A DNA stretch of 64,000 bases from Trachythela sp. YZ-2020 (GCA_016169945.1 JADLSH010000367.1:9039501-9103500), one strand, 5' to 3'. Positions 1 through 39,719 are shown, counted from the stretch's first letter. Numbers and translations are program-made. Notes: generated by a model from the letters alone, not told the origin.

Positions 1-1090
1 CCTCGAAAACGTCCGTCAAAATCTTCCAAAGGGAACCAACAAAATCAAAAACGAAGAAGACTATCCAGGTTCATTTCCACTTTGTTTGCCCGAAATTTCT
101 GACTTTTCATGACTACGATGCGCATGATCGACGTCGGCTCATAAATTTTGCAATTGCTCTAAGCTGCAATAACACTTGGGTCTTCCAAGTCGTTTTTCGT
201 TGTTATTTTGTCTAAAAATGGCTATAAATTATTGTGATTCTGCAATAGTAAACGCTTACGGCAACCTATTCACGGTACTTTTTACTTAAACCAGGGATTA
301 TTTTAAGGTGCAGTGATAAACGAGATTCTGTGCAGTAATAATTTCTTCTTTACTATTTATATCTCCTAGTTGGGTCCCTTGACGTAGGTTCCTTGGGTTC
401 TTGCTCTGTATTAGATCAATTTAGTTCAAGAATTGGCCAAGTTTTAGGTAGTTCAGTACTGCACTGAACAACTGATAAGCTATGGAGCTACCTAGTCCCC
501 AACGCTTTTTACATGCCACAAATTTCATGCCACAAATTTCCTTAAAATAGTCCCTGACTTAAGGCGGATTTCCAGTCCTCGCACGAAGCTCCTCGCAGCT
601 CGCTGCGAGTACTCGCAGACGTTCTGCGAGTGTTTTGCCGCTCGCGGGAAATAGTTTACTCGCTGCGAGAGCTCGCAATAATAAACCAATCATAAAACGG
701 CGTGTGGTGGCAACGGAATGGCATTCGTGGAAATCCGCCTTTAAACACCTTCAATTCCATGAAAAATCTTTAGCATATCTTGTGGAGTAACTTGTCGGAA
801 ATTTTAGCTTAGTTTAACCTTATAGTAATCGACAGCGATGTTGCATTTTACTACAATACGCACCGTTATTCTTGATTTCTTCGCGATATCGCCAATATCA
901 AATTGAATTCAGTTTCGGAAGTGGATGCTATACATTATTATTAAACACCCGAGCTAGCTCGCTTTCCCGAGACGAATCAGTTCACCCGTGTTTATACGAG
1001 ACTGATCAGACTCGCCAAAACAAAGCGTATGCCTATATCAACGACACAAGTTCCACTATTTACCATGTATATTTACCATTTCAATCTTAG
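1..1090. other. Non-coding sequence upstream of first visible CHD1 exon
   Basis: No convincing exon is seen here. Exon 1 of the visible CHD1 set starts in phase 1 after an acceptor at 1089-1090, so an earlier coding exon must lie upstream, probably left of the window. I searched for the Ser/Asp-rich CHD1 N-terminus and did not find it. The stretch holds one TTAA-flanked MITE (559-744). Confidence 0.6.
559..744. mobile_element. TTAA-flanked MITE (piggyBac-like signature)
   Basis: A 12-bp perfect terminal inverted repeat (GGCGGATTTCCA and its complement near 728-739) brackets about 180 bp and is flanked on both sides by TTAA. The interior is rich in CTCGCAG/CTGCGAG inverted motifs. No ORF is present. 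The TTAA target is the piggyBac superfamily preference; family assignment is inference from ends and target only. Confidence 0.55.
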
Positions 1091-28753
<27,663 letters not shown>

Positions 28754-29584
28754 CCCATGTGGTCTTGGTCGCTTTTGACCGAGACAGATTGATTAACTTT
28801 TACATTTAGTTGGCATACGTTCCACCGCTGTTTTGGAACTTTACATTACCCCCCCCCGTAAAGATCCTATTTTGTTATTTTAAACATTCTATCCAAGTTC
28901 CTCTTCAGGAGGCTGTGCCTACTAAATGTATTAGCCAGATGTGTATAAATGAGTGAATTGGGGCGAATAAGCTCCAATAGTACGTACAGTATTTGTGGTG
29001 TAGTCGTGGACTGGTATAGGTATATGAAAATATATTGTACGTGGATTTGTAATTGTCTGTTTATCTCTTAGGGTTTGTTTACACGATTATACTTATTTTT
29101 CAACGAGCCCTCTCTCCGGGTGATATCGTTTATATGGGAATATCCATCCCGGTTACCCGGTTAATAAGAAATATTTAATACAGTTTAAGGAAAATCCTTT
29201 GTTAACTTCATCCAACATGGCGGCGACGACGTTACGTGAAAACCACGTATATTATGACATCACGTTGCCATCGTGTTTACTATTTAAAACACGAGCAGGA
29301 GTGCTTATCAGATATAAACATTGTCTAAGCCGAGAAAATCAAATAATAAAGACAAATAAACATTGTCTAAGCCGAGAAAATCAAAGCTAAAGTTTATGTA
29401 AATTAACGTGATTTTTTATCACATATAAAACCACTGACACAGTAGTGATTTCCTTTGCCTTTTCCTCATGAATTATTATTGAGTTTTTAAGGTCGCTAAT
29501 AACAAACGCCAGATCACGCCAAAAAGGGCTAGCATGGGTACATGTGCTGGCTCAACCCCATATGACACCGCCTTACTCAAAAGC
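28754..29584. other. CHD1/ankyrin-cGLR convergent intergenic region
   Basis: Contains the presumed 3' UTRs of two convergent genes. No exon recognised. A 24-bp direct repeat (AACATTGTCTAAGCCGAGAA type) occurs at about 29316 and 29358. I see no clear single polyadenylation signal to assign. Confidence 0.5.
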
Positions 29585-31431
29585 TCAGCTGGATTCGAGA
29601 TGTTTTAAAATGGAGCCGCACCATCTCATATCATAGTCTACAAGGCTCAGAGGAAACTTGAGGAAGAAATGCTGCACTGTCCTTTTATCCATCGGATATT
29701 CAGCGACTTGTTTCAAAAGACGAATAACACGAGATGCGCTGGAATAGAAATTCTCCTTTTCTGTTGAACTTAAGTTTTGCTCGTCTGGATTTTGGAATAA
29801 AGTTGCGAGGAGAAACGTTTTCAAATGATACGATGGAATATGTGCCAAGACATCCCCATGAAGATCACGTAGAAATTTGAGACATTTATAAAGTGAGATT
29901 TGCTTCTTTGTCAGGCCTTTGATGATTCGTGCTTCGATAAGTGAAAACGAAGCCCGCCATCCTTTACCAGGCTTTAAGTATGGAACAACGTGAATAGACC
30001 CATCCGACATTTCCTTGGTAGCATACCCATTAAGACCCGACATTTGTTGGTCGGAGATAACAACTGGAATTCCAGGTGTTAAGTCGATACTGACCGTAAG
30101 ATTTTTGTACATCTCGCCATTCCAACATACCGCAAGGTTTACACCGACTTTGGTATCCTTGAGAAAACAGTGCAAGTTTCTAACGTATCTGCACAAATTG
30201 AATTTGATGTTCGGGTAGTTTTTCTTATTTAGTTCAAAAGCAGCTTTCCATAACAAAACTGATAAATAATTCTTCAGCTTTCTCGATGAGAGTACCAAAT
30301 CGTCATCACAAAGATTTGACCACAATTTCTCACATTTCTGGTGTAACATAACTTCTCGAAGTGACCTTAAATTTAATTAAAAAATAAATTCTATTTACAT
30401 AAATTCTATAAAATCAAAACTACAAATAATGAAATTACAAGACGAGGAAGTCAAACGATATTACCTTAAGCTATTTTCGATGTAACAGCAATCTCTCAAT
30501 TCAACTAACTCCATTAAGAAATCAAACTCATCGGGCAGCCACATCTTCGTTCCTTCTGAGCTACTGCCAGTCCAGTGAAGTTTACCTTTCATCCTCGGGT
30601 CCATTTCTGTGCATTTATTTAGCAAATCTTGTACCAAACGAAACACTTGTTTAGCTATTAAGCAATGCTCTTCTTCACATATTTCTGTCAAGTGAAATTC
30701 TAGACTGTTTTCTTCACACAAACGCAGTAATGAAGACTTATTTATCTGTGTTAAAAACATTTCGGGTATTTTTGGTATGGGACTTTCGTCAATATCCCAA
30801 AAGCTTGGATCAGGTGTTCTGATTGTGGAATAGAATGCATAGCTTTCTCTTTCAGCAAGTTTTGCTACCCTATCAAGTTTGTTTTTCATCCATTTTATAC
30901 TCGATCCTAAAGGAATAACGCTTGTTTTTTCTTGGTTCCTTGATTTAACTGAGGTCATGCTAAGACTCCTTTGCAACGAGTTGTTGTTAATGTTGTTGTT
31001 GTCGTCATCGTTGTCGTTGTTGTTACTATTGTTGTTGTTACTGTTGTTGTTACTGGGTATTTGAGTGTGCACAATTATTTTAGTGTTAGTGTTGTTACTG
31101 TTGTTGTTACTGGTGTTGGTGTTAGTGTTGGTGGTGTTGTTGTTGGTGTTGTTGTTGGTTGTGTTGTTGATGTTGTTGTTGGTGGTGTTGTTGGTGTTGT
31201 TGTTGGTGGTGTTGTTGGTGGTGGTGTTGTTGGTGTTGTTGTTGGTGTTGTTGTTGGTGGTGCTGTTGGTGGTGTTGTTGGTGGTGTTGTTGGTGTTGTT
31301 GTTGTTGGTGGTGTTGTTGTTGGTGGTGTTGTTGGTGTTGTTGTTGGTGGTGCTGTTGGTGGTGTTGTTGGTGTTGTTGGTGGTGGTGTTGATGTTGGTG
31401 TTGGTGGTGGTGTTGTTGTTGGTGGTGGTAG

Positions 31432-31492
<61 letters not shown>

Positions 31493-32948
31493 ATTGGCGT
31501 TCTTGATGTTGCTGTTATTGCTATTGTTGTTGATGCGGTTGTTGTCTATGTTTTCTGTGAAATCTCTTAGTTTACCAACTGTGAATGGCCAGAGAAGCAA
31601 ATTCTTTGCGAATTCCCATCGTTTGCACAATATAGCGACATCTAGTGGTGTGTTTCCATCACAGTCCAATATATCCAAATTTCCTCCATGCTTCAAAAGG
31701 ACCTCTGCAAGTTTCCAGTCGCCTTCAACTGAAATTAGATGAAGTACTGTGCGGTTGTAATAGTCTTGGACATTGACGTTTACTTTGTACTTCGGATGAA
31801 GAATTTCAATCCACAATTTCGCATCAAAATGTTCAGGATATAATAAGAGACCGTTTACTAAGACATGAAGCAATGGCGTGCCTGTAATATCACAATGGTC
31901 TAAACTCCCACCGAAGTGAAGAAGTTTTGTCAACAACGACCATATCAAATCCAACACATCGGAATTTTCATTCTCCAAGAGCAACACCAGATAATATACT
32001 GGTGTTCTTTCAAAAATATCCCCAATATTCGGGTCGGCTCCGCGTCTTAACATGAAATCTACCAATTCAATGTTTAGTGTATCCTGCATGTACGTAAAGT
32101 ACACACGTAAAGCTGTTTCGCCACTTTTGTTCTGGATATTTGGATTCACATTAAATTTGTGCAGCAAATGTAAGAAATCGATAACGATAAGATCATTTGG
32201 TTTTTCTCTATAGTTGTGTCCTAGAAATATGCGGTGATATATAGAATGACCGACTTCATCTTGGGCGTTCGGATTTGCGTCGTTTTCGAGGAGAATTATC
32301 GCAGATTCCATATTATTCCATTTACAATAATGTAAGGGTGTATTTCCGGTTGCATCCACGCAATTCACATCAAATCCAATTGAAATTAGATACCTTACAA
32401 TCTGTAGACACCTGTGAATGATGGCTCTATGCAGTACAGTAGATTGAGAAATTTGATCTTTCCTACTCAAATCCAAACCTTTGTTCTTCATTAGTTTTAA
32501 GAGTTCCAAATCATCGTTTTCAGTAATTTGCATTTCATCCGATTCACAGCGTAGATACGGATCAAGAATAGAATCTAGAGGTTCAATTCCTTTAGTTGTC
32601 TTTGATCTCAAATCGGCTCCATGGTCCAGCAATAAGCTAACAACTTCGTGCTGTCCCAATGAGACAGCTAGATGGATAGCAGAATATTCCCCCCATAATT
32701 TAAACCTCTTCTGTTCTATATTACTTAATTTTAAACCTTTCGTACAAGTAAATGCGTTGACCACAGCACCGTCCTTCAAAAGTTCTTCAACTAAATAGAC
32801 TGAACGGAACTTGTGAATCGCTGAACATAGTGTAGGAATTCCGAAGCAATCTTTGGAATTTTGTGCACTTTGTTTTCTGATGTCATCTAAATATTCGTCT
32901 GGTGTTTCTTTGCGTACAACAAGCATTTTGTTAACGCCGTTTTCTACC
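29585..32948 (-). CDS. Ankyrin repeat - cGAS-like (Mab-21/NTase) fusion protein
   Basis: Two exons, 32926(or 32948)-30465 and 30365-29585, joined over a 99-bp GT-AG intron; about 1,080 residues. Residues ~30-440 hold about six or more ankyrin repeats (SAIHLAVSLGQHEVVSLLL, DATGNTPLHYCKWNN, CDGNTPLDVAI). Residues ~455-650 are almost pure Asn/Thr. The C-terminal half is a nucleotidyltransferase/Mab-21 domain: GSSSEGTKMWLPDEFDFLM with Gly787-Ser788 and acids Glu800 and Asp802 at the same spacing as in cGAS, a third acid Asp915 in LTVSIDLTPGIPVV, then the Mab-21 helix WRASFSLIEARIIKGL. Known cGAS-like receptors make cyclic dinucleotides for STING on sensing nucleic acid; by inference this is an innate immune sensor. 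No vertebrate-type zinc ribbon is seen. The frame is open from the 32948 acceptor to the ATG at 32926, so a further 5' exon may exist. Confidence 0.85.
30970..31560 (-). repeat. In-frame AAC/ACC triplet array (Asn/Thr linker)
   Basis: About 590 bp of AAC, ACC and AAT triplets on the minus strand, inside exon 1 of the ankyrin-cGLR gene, encoding about 200 residues of N and T. The mirrored GTT/GGT reading gives long Val/Leu ORFs on the plus strand, which are artefacts. The array keeps frame throughout and separates ankyrin from catalytic domain. Confidence 0.9.
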
Positions 32949-35900
32949 TAAATAATAATAATCTATTTAACGTCAATTACACAGGATATGGTTGCTCAAT
33001 TCACCTTGCTCAATTGCTGAATTGTGGAGGACGCAGCTCAAACGTAACCGAGTCCACCATGCGACCCATGTCTGGTCCCAGGGGCAAATCACTCCTAATA
33101 AAAGTGTACGAGACTTTTGGACTTTCGAAAGTCCGGGAATAGAATAATATTTTCTTATTATTTTCAGTGTTCTGGTGAACTTATGCATTAAACCGCAATT
33201 ATATCCTCTTTTTCTTCAATACACGTTCATAAAAACACAAGAAATACTCAGATCAGAGCTGGCGATTTGTCAGAATCTTTATTTTATACTTCAGGATAAA
33301 ATTGCATGAAGTAGATCACATATTTATGAGACAAAATGTCGATTCCGTCATACTCTTTCAAAGTTTGAGGATTTGCGTTCAATTTAGTCGTATATTTTAG
33401 ATCTTAAAGTGTATTTTTTATGAATTTTAGGAATTGTCAAGTATATTTACGTGGATTTTTGGGACTTTTACAGACTTTAGACCTTTCGGACTTTTACGAA
33501 CTTTTCGTCAAAGTATACCAGACTTTTGGAGTGATTCGCCCCTCGTTCTGGTCAAGGGTTAGTTTGCGAAGGAAAGAAACTGGACTACCCAGAGAACGCA
33601 GGTGCGAAAATGTTAAGTTGTTTAAACCATAGTCCCTATAATACAGTGTCTGGAAACGCGGCAAACTTGAAAGTTTATAGCCATGTCCGTGGGTTGATGT
33701 TGAGGGTGTACTGAGAGTGCACGTTTTCTTTGTTTTACAAATGTTAATATTCAGCTGCACGGAGTTTATTGGCTGCTTCCTTCATTATGCTAAGAGAACA
33801 ATATGTTTACTGAGCGTGAAGGTGCACAAACATGAACAAAAACATAGAACAAAAGCCGTTTAGATGCGTTTCCATGCAGACACTGTTATAGGGACGGGAC
33901 TATGTTTAAACAATGCGAGTCGACTTGTCACAAGTCCACCTGCCGAGTGCCGTAAGGCAAAGATAATAAATTATTAAAATTGTAAATTACCACAGGAAAG
34001 CGTTTGGACGATCCTTTGACTTTTTCTTTGAAGATTGGTCGCCAACTCTTCTTGAACTAGTAGACTTTATTAGTTTATACCATGTACGCCTGACCCTTTA
34101 CAAAACCATGCGCCTTTAGGTGAAAATCTATAACATTTGAGAATTTTTAACAAGTCGATTTGCTTCAACACAAATAGACAGTACAGTATATAGACGTCTG
34201 CATGTGTATTGTGAAAGTCTGAAACTGTATCATTTTATATTTCGAAACAAATAAGTCGAAGCCGATTTTTTGGCAAACCGGACGCGATATGTTTCACATG
34301 TGACAGTCATGAAATACATCAATTTCAATATGTCTTCCTGATCTTCCAATATTGTCTTGTGTGAATTTGAAAGTCCGGATATGTGGTTATTTTTTCGGAT
34401 AGTCAAGTTAAAACTCCGTAGACCCTAGGGCCTAGGCCTATACTATTGTATCTTCACAGGGTATATGTTTTGTACGACCACGGGACGTCAGAAATTTTCC
34501 ACAACTCAAATGCCTTTTAATCGGGAACGAGGATGCCTCTTAATTGTACTTATCAAAACAAAAGTGCCATCCAGTCACGATTCGACGGTTTCAATTGTTT
34601 TGAATTGAAAACCCCTATGTTTACTATGCAATACAGTCATAGACAAATTTGGCTAACGCTGTTTAGGGCCATTAGAAAAGTGATGGGGAGGGGGGAGGGG
34701 GGTTGGGGAAGAAGGAAAAAAACATTCGCGCAAGGGAAAAGGAAAGGAAAAAATTCATGCAAGATCAGATTCGCGAAAAAAAATTCCTGCAGTGCGAAGT
34801 AAAAAATTCTGTCTAGATGGGATATATAAAAAAGTCGTCACTGAAAATGCAGGAAATCAAGCCTGCAGAGAGGCTCAAGAATACGAAAATTTTCTGGGGG
34901 AGGACTCCCAGACTCCCCATAAAGGCCCACTTCACCGCCTCTTTGTTTGCCCTTAAAATTCTTAAAAAAGTCCCTGTTATTCATGCACGCATTGACGCAT
35001 GCATTCTTTGCTCATGTTTCAAATTGACAATTGCAATCAGAGCTTAATGGTAAAAAATCAGAGCTTAATGGGACGCATTTTTCCGCCGTTTCATGGGAGT
35101 TCAGTGCAAAGCTATTGTCTGCCTATTGAGATTATTCTCATTTCGGATTCAAATTTTTAGAATTCGGATTCAAGATTTTTAATAAGATGGCGTAAACCAT
35201 GGGCTGTTGTTTATCAAATCGCGATTTAACAACGAAATTCGGTGGTTGAAACAGATTACGAAACAGGATATTAGCAGACTGTACTGGCAATGCTGAACGT
35301 TTCATAAAAAGGCAACCATCATTTGGGCAAATGGTCGAAAATTCGAAGGACGTTTAATTCCCAAAGGTGGAAAAATGTGATTTCGACCACTATTTTTTTA
35401 TCGGATCGTGTCGGGCGGTTATTGATCGCAGTGATACAAAAAAGGTAACATTTGACAGCTAAATGCCTGATCTTTATTTGTGTGAAAAAGGTGAGTCTAT
35501 AAACTAAATATTATGCGCGCGATAACATGCCATGTATATTCGTATAAATAAGTGGTATTGTTAGCCAAATTTGTCGATTCATTGTTTTGAAATATTCGTG
35601 ACGTTATGCAAAGGTCTGTTCGTCCGGTTTCGTGCATTTTCGTGTGACAAGCGATATTGTGCATATTTGAGTGCGGTTTCGATCCATGTGAAGGGAGGAC
35701 CGTAAACAGACTCTTATGTATACTGGATATACCTCTATCAGTTCTAAACTGTTCTTCCTAGTGGTGCGGTAAGGTATATTTCTTTTAGCTTAGTGTTACT
35801 TTAGGAGAAAGGCTGGAAGTCTATATGTTAATGTGATTTTGATTATAATGGATAGCTCTATCAGCTCTTAGCTGTTCTAAAGCTAGGACCATCCTTTTAT

Positions 35901-36340
35901 TGATCCAATATAACTACAAGAAGAAAGCTAAACTAAACTGACTTATATACTGTATAGGTCCCTATTCATCCCTTGCAGTCACTCGAGAATAGTACGTCAT
36001 GCTAAATAGTCCACCATTTTGGGTGGAAAATCATCGCGAGCACTCCAGGCAGCAGCGGTAATGTCTGTTGAAAGTACCCTTTCTAAACGTTCAAACAAAG
36101 ACAACAACTGCAGCCTTCTTTTGACGGCAACATTTGACGTAAAATTTGTTCTTAATTAGTTTTAAACATTTGCCACCCAAAAAAATGACCGAAAGTTAAC
36201 AAAACGTCACATTATGTGTTGTGACGGTCACTTGCAAACGCTGAACGAGGATCCAGTGTTACCATTTGAGGAAACCATAGTACCCGAAGAAACCTGCAGT
36301 GTTTGGTAGAGTAAAAACTCCTATTTCTTCACATTAAATT
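32949..36340. other. Non-coding interval with repeats
   Basis: No gene recognised. Holds one TIR element (33621-33910), scattered copies of a CTCTATCAGTTCT-AACTGTTCTT repeat (35735-35765, 35865-35885; relatives near 28015 and 14170), a purine-rich stretch at 34680-34800 and a SINE family B core fragment at 36250-36310. The first exon of the ankyrin-cGLR gene, if separate, could lie here on the minus strand, but I cannot place it. Confidence 0.5.
33621..33910. mobile_element. TIR element (TTTAAACCATAGTCCC ends)
   Basis: Imperfect ~40-bp TIR: TTTAAACCATAGTCCCTATA-ATACAGTGTCTG at left, CAGACACTGTTATAGGGACG and ACTATGTTTAAA at right. No ORF inside. Confidence 0.7.
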
Positions 36341-36346
36341 ATAAAG

Positions 36347-36883
36347 GAAACATTTCATTACTGGTCATCATACTGGTCAAACAATGAAACCTATAACCCT
36401 GAAGCAGGTCAAACCGGTTTTGACAATCAAGAAACCAAACTGCCGACCTACTGGAGTACTTCATTTAAGGAACTGTGTCTTGGCATGAAGGTCGGTAACG
36501 ATCTTAGGTTCATTTCGTTCAACTATACGGCAAAGTCGCTCTACGATTTGTTCGCCGACGGACAGTATCGGCCGACAAAACTCGGTCGCTCGACATGGAA
36601 ATCGCTTATTACCCACTCGTCGCTTCAACCGAATTGCAACCTTGAAGGTTTTAATGTTAAAGTAAATCAATTTGTAAGCGTTCGTTTGGGCCACCTTGGA
36701 AATGACAACATCGGTTGTTTTTCTACTGATTCTTTTATTGGATATGGTGCTACAAATTATCAACTTCTGGTGCATAATTGTAGGTTCACACCTACACTCA
36801 ATATCGCAGGCAATGTTGGCTACTGTCGGGCTGATAATGGTAACAAAGATATCAAGGCAATGGGGTATATTTTAATTCGTTAA
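36347..36883 (+). CDS. SOMP5-like / fibrinogen-related C-terminal exon
   Basis: Open frame from a possible acceptor at 36345-36346 to a stop at 36881-36883, about 178 codons. Motifs: [74 protein letters not shown] and the end KAMGYILIR. This resembles the C-terminal domain of coral 'uncharacterized skeletal organic matrix protein 5' and related secreted anthozoan proteins with a divergent fibrinogen-like fold. I recall the family from memory and could not align it. No 5' exons (signal peptide, EGF-like part) were found upstream, so it may be an orphan exon, a retrocopy or the 3' end of a gene with a distant start. An ATG at 36485 lies inside the conserved region and is unlikely to be the start. 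Confidence 0.6.
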   Translation, partial: ETFHYWSSYWSNNETYNPEAGQTGFDNQETKLPTYWSTSFKELCLGMKVGNDLRFISFNYTAKSLYDLFADGQYRPTKLGRSTWKSLITHSSLQPNCNLEGFNVKVNQFVSVRLGHLGNDNIGCFSTDSFIGYGATNYQLLVHNCRFTPTLNIAGNVGYCRADNGNKDIKAMGYILIR

Positions 36884-36955
36884 ACATTCAAATTTTGGCA
36901 GCTTTTTTAGTCTATATGAGATAATCATAGTTCATTGGTTTGGTGTTTGGTTTGC

Positions 36956-37158
36956 CACAGTATAGAGACGACCAGTAGGGCCACTCATTTGAAATTTTGT
37001 GTGGCCGCTCATTACGCATTGGCAGCCAGTCAATTGCTTTTTCTGGCCAATAAGCAAGCTGGACTAACTTTCCTGGCCAGTAAACTGCATATTTTTGGCA
37101 TAAAAGCCGGCTACATGTTGCATCGCCGAGTGGCCTTACTGGTCGTCTCTATACTGTG
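36956..37158. mobile_element. TIR element (CACAGTATAGAGACGACCAG ends)
   Basis: Perfect TIR of at least 22 bp, beginning CACAGTATAGAGACGACCAG and ending with its complement; GGCCACTC/GAGTGGCC continues the pairing. About 200 bp, no ORF. Confidence 0.8.
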
Positions 37159-39270
37159 CCGTTGCCATGTTGGACGAATTGGCCTTTGCATAAATGCTAA
37201 TATGTAATGATTATAACAATGAGTGACTGGATGGTATGGAGAACAGTGGGATTTTAAAACAATGAAAAGACAATGGGATATTCCGATCATTGGATCGTGA
37301 TTAGATAGTGGCACTATTGTTATACTAAGTGTTTAGGCCATTTGACAAAACAGTTCCTTGTTTGTAATTCAAATTTCAACCAACATGGCGAAAATCTCGT
37401 TGTCCTTGACTCCCTTCAGGTTGTTTCCAAACCACAAATTGTTAAAGTTGGAGTGTTACTAAGTGCCTGAGCGCAGAGATGTATAAACAAGATCATTCAT
37501 GGGACAAGCGACTTAAAGGTTTGGACTGGTATATATATATATATAGCCCAATATTGGTGAGTTTAAGCTTCACGTTTGAGGGCAACGGTAATATTTTCAT
37601 TACCATTTGCCTCTTCATATTTCCCTTCTTATGTGGAAATAATAATTTTATCCGTACAATTTTAACATAACTTGTCCATATCAACATTTAACATAACGTA
37701 ACATACCTGGCGTTCACCGTTCGTTAGACGGCTCAACACGAGGCTTTAGGCTAGTGTTTACACCATATCGGAAAGCTTTCCGTAGCGACGCGAGAACCAT
37801 ATCGGATATAAGTTCGGTTTTCATTACCACTTCTCAAAGTGGTACGTTGCGTATCGGATAGGTTATTATATCGGATCTACTTTCAACACGAAGTCACCGG
37901 CGCTATCTTTTATGTGCAGTTTTTGGGTTACGTGTTTATATCGAATAGCATTTTGCAACGGTACAAAACTTAGGTATATTTACACTATACTGGATAGCTT
38001 TTTGAAACGGTTCAGAAATCTATCCGATAAATGCCGTCGCGTGACAGCACGAGTTGGTACCACTGATCTGAATATAGGCTGGATAACGCATCTCATGTCA
38101 AAAGTGAAGCCGGAAGTCAAGCGGCCGATCAGTGCCGCCACCCGATTCTGAGGCCCTACTTTATTATAGATAGTATTACAGAATCCTAGTTTTTTTGCTT
38201 TTTTTGCCTTTTAAACGTTTCTGGCCGGGCCAGTTTTACTATCACAAAGATAGAAGCACACGAGAAGAAATTTGAGCAAAAAATTTGGAGTATTATGGTT
38301 TTATAACGCCGTGAAACTGGATTTACAAGTTCGAAGGAGTGAACAGCCAAATGTTCGCGATATTTTGTTTATGATATTTCAATTCAAAATCCACTCAAAA
38401 TATAGAATTACTGCTACTGGACGAAGGCACTCAAGGAATTTGATGAAATGAACCAGCTCAGCTGCAGTATGAACAAAAGCGTGAATGTGGTAAGTTTTTA
38501 AAACAGGAATTAAATAGGTTATTAACTTAATATGTGTTCATTTCAGTACGTGAATATTGAACCAGTGTAGCACTGTTCCTAATTCCTGTTTTAAAAACTT
38601 ACCACATTCACGCTTTTGTTCATACTGCAGCTGAGCTGGTTCATTTCCTCAAATTCCTTGAGTGCCTTCGTCCAGTAGCAGTAATTATATATTTTGAGTG
38701 GATTTTGAATTGAAATATCATAAACAAAACATCGCGAATATGTGGCCACAGAATAAGAATTAACTCCTTCGAACTTGTAAATCCAGTTTCACGGCGTTAT
38801 AAATCCATAATACTCCAAATTTTTTGCTCAAATTTCTTCTCGTGTGCTTCTATCTTTGTGATAGTAAAACTGGCCCGGCCAGAAACGTTTAAAAGGCAAA
38901 AAAAGCGAAAAAACTAGGATTCTGTAATACTATCTATAATAAAGTAGGGCCTCAGAATCGGGTGGCGGCACTGATCGGCCGCTTGACTTCCGGCTTCACT
39001 TTTGACAAGAGATGCGTTATCCAGCCTATATTCAGATCAGTGGTTGGTACCGCAGAGAAATGCGCTGGTTGGTCAATTTTTGTACTAACAGTAACCAAAA
39101 TAACTGAGCCACAAGTTTAAAGTCTGCGTTCATCATCAGGGGCCGGTTGTTCAAAGTTCGATTAGCGCTAACCGGGGTTAAAATTTAACCCGCTGTTAAT
39201 GTATCATGTTAGTAATTTTGTGGTTCAATGGCTAAATCCACATGAGAAATAAATATTTATTAATACAGCA
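37159..39270. other. Non-coding interval dominated by a ~1-kb foldback
   Basis: No gene recognised outside the foldback at 38058-39043. The right edge (about 39139-39190) has a CCGGTTGTTCAAAG...GCGCTAACCGGGGTTAAA motif typical of a MITE end, without a visible partner. Confidence 0.5.
38058..39043. repeat. Large foldback: ~455-bp inverted arms, ~65-bp spacer
   Basis: Left arm 38058-38512 and right arm 38579-39043 are near-identical inverted copies (outer GTACCACTGATCTGAATATA, inner GTTTTTAAAACAGGAATTA). Small differences exist, such as one short insertion around 38745. Within the arms is a GGCCGGGCCAG block. No long ORF. Either a foldback transposon or a recent inverted duplication. Confidence 0.9.
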
Positions 39271-39612
39271 TTCAAAGTTCTTAAGCCAGGGGGAAGAGTC
39301 GCTATTCACTGTGTCAGGAACAAAGCGAAATTCTTTCTACTGCGCTGAGGGATCTACTTCTAAACGATGGAATCGAGAGTAACAAGCAATGTCTTGGAGT
39401 ATTTTGTGAATAAATCAGAGGTCGAAATAATGTTAAAACAGGCTGGTTTTGTCATAATTTCCAACGAGTACAAACCGGCTAGTTATAAATTTGAGAATTT
39501 GGCTCATTGTCTAGCCTGGATTCGTGCAACGTATTATATTTCTGAAAGTGAATTGCATGCAAGAAAAATTGAAGAATTTGTGCAAAGGTTTGCTAATCGA
39601 GCAGTGGCGTAG
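39271..39612 (+). pseudogene. Class I SAM methyltransferase C-terminal fragment, frameshifted
   Basis: Frame 1 reads VLKPGGRVAIHCVRNKA, a typical post-motif III strand of class I methyltransferases. Coding then shifts to another frame for ILSTALRDLLLNDGIES and returns to the first for RVTSNVLEYFVNKSEVEIML, LKQAGFVII and WIRATYYISESEL, ending at 39612. Two compensating frame changes and stop codons in the original frame mark a pseudogene. Resembles small-molecule or juvenile-hormone-acid-type methyltransferases. No upstream Rossmann-fold exon was found. Confidence 0.6.
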
Positions 39613-39719
39613 CCAAGAGGGGTGAGGGGGGGGGGCGGTCGCCTTCATGAAAAGTTCAAATCCGGCGAGATATTGGGGGGAGGGGGTCAGGTAAGGAAAC
39701 CAACAAGTCAAATCCAATT

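Noticed and set aside
30971..31742. Plus-strand Val/Leu/Gly ORFs of 199 and 225 codons
   Set aside because: Antisense of the Asn/Thr-coding triplet array in the ankyrin-cGLR gene.
34533..35047. Two adjacent 76-89-codon ORFs
   Set aside because: Low-complexity purine-rich translation without recognisable domain or splice context.
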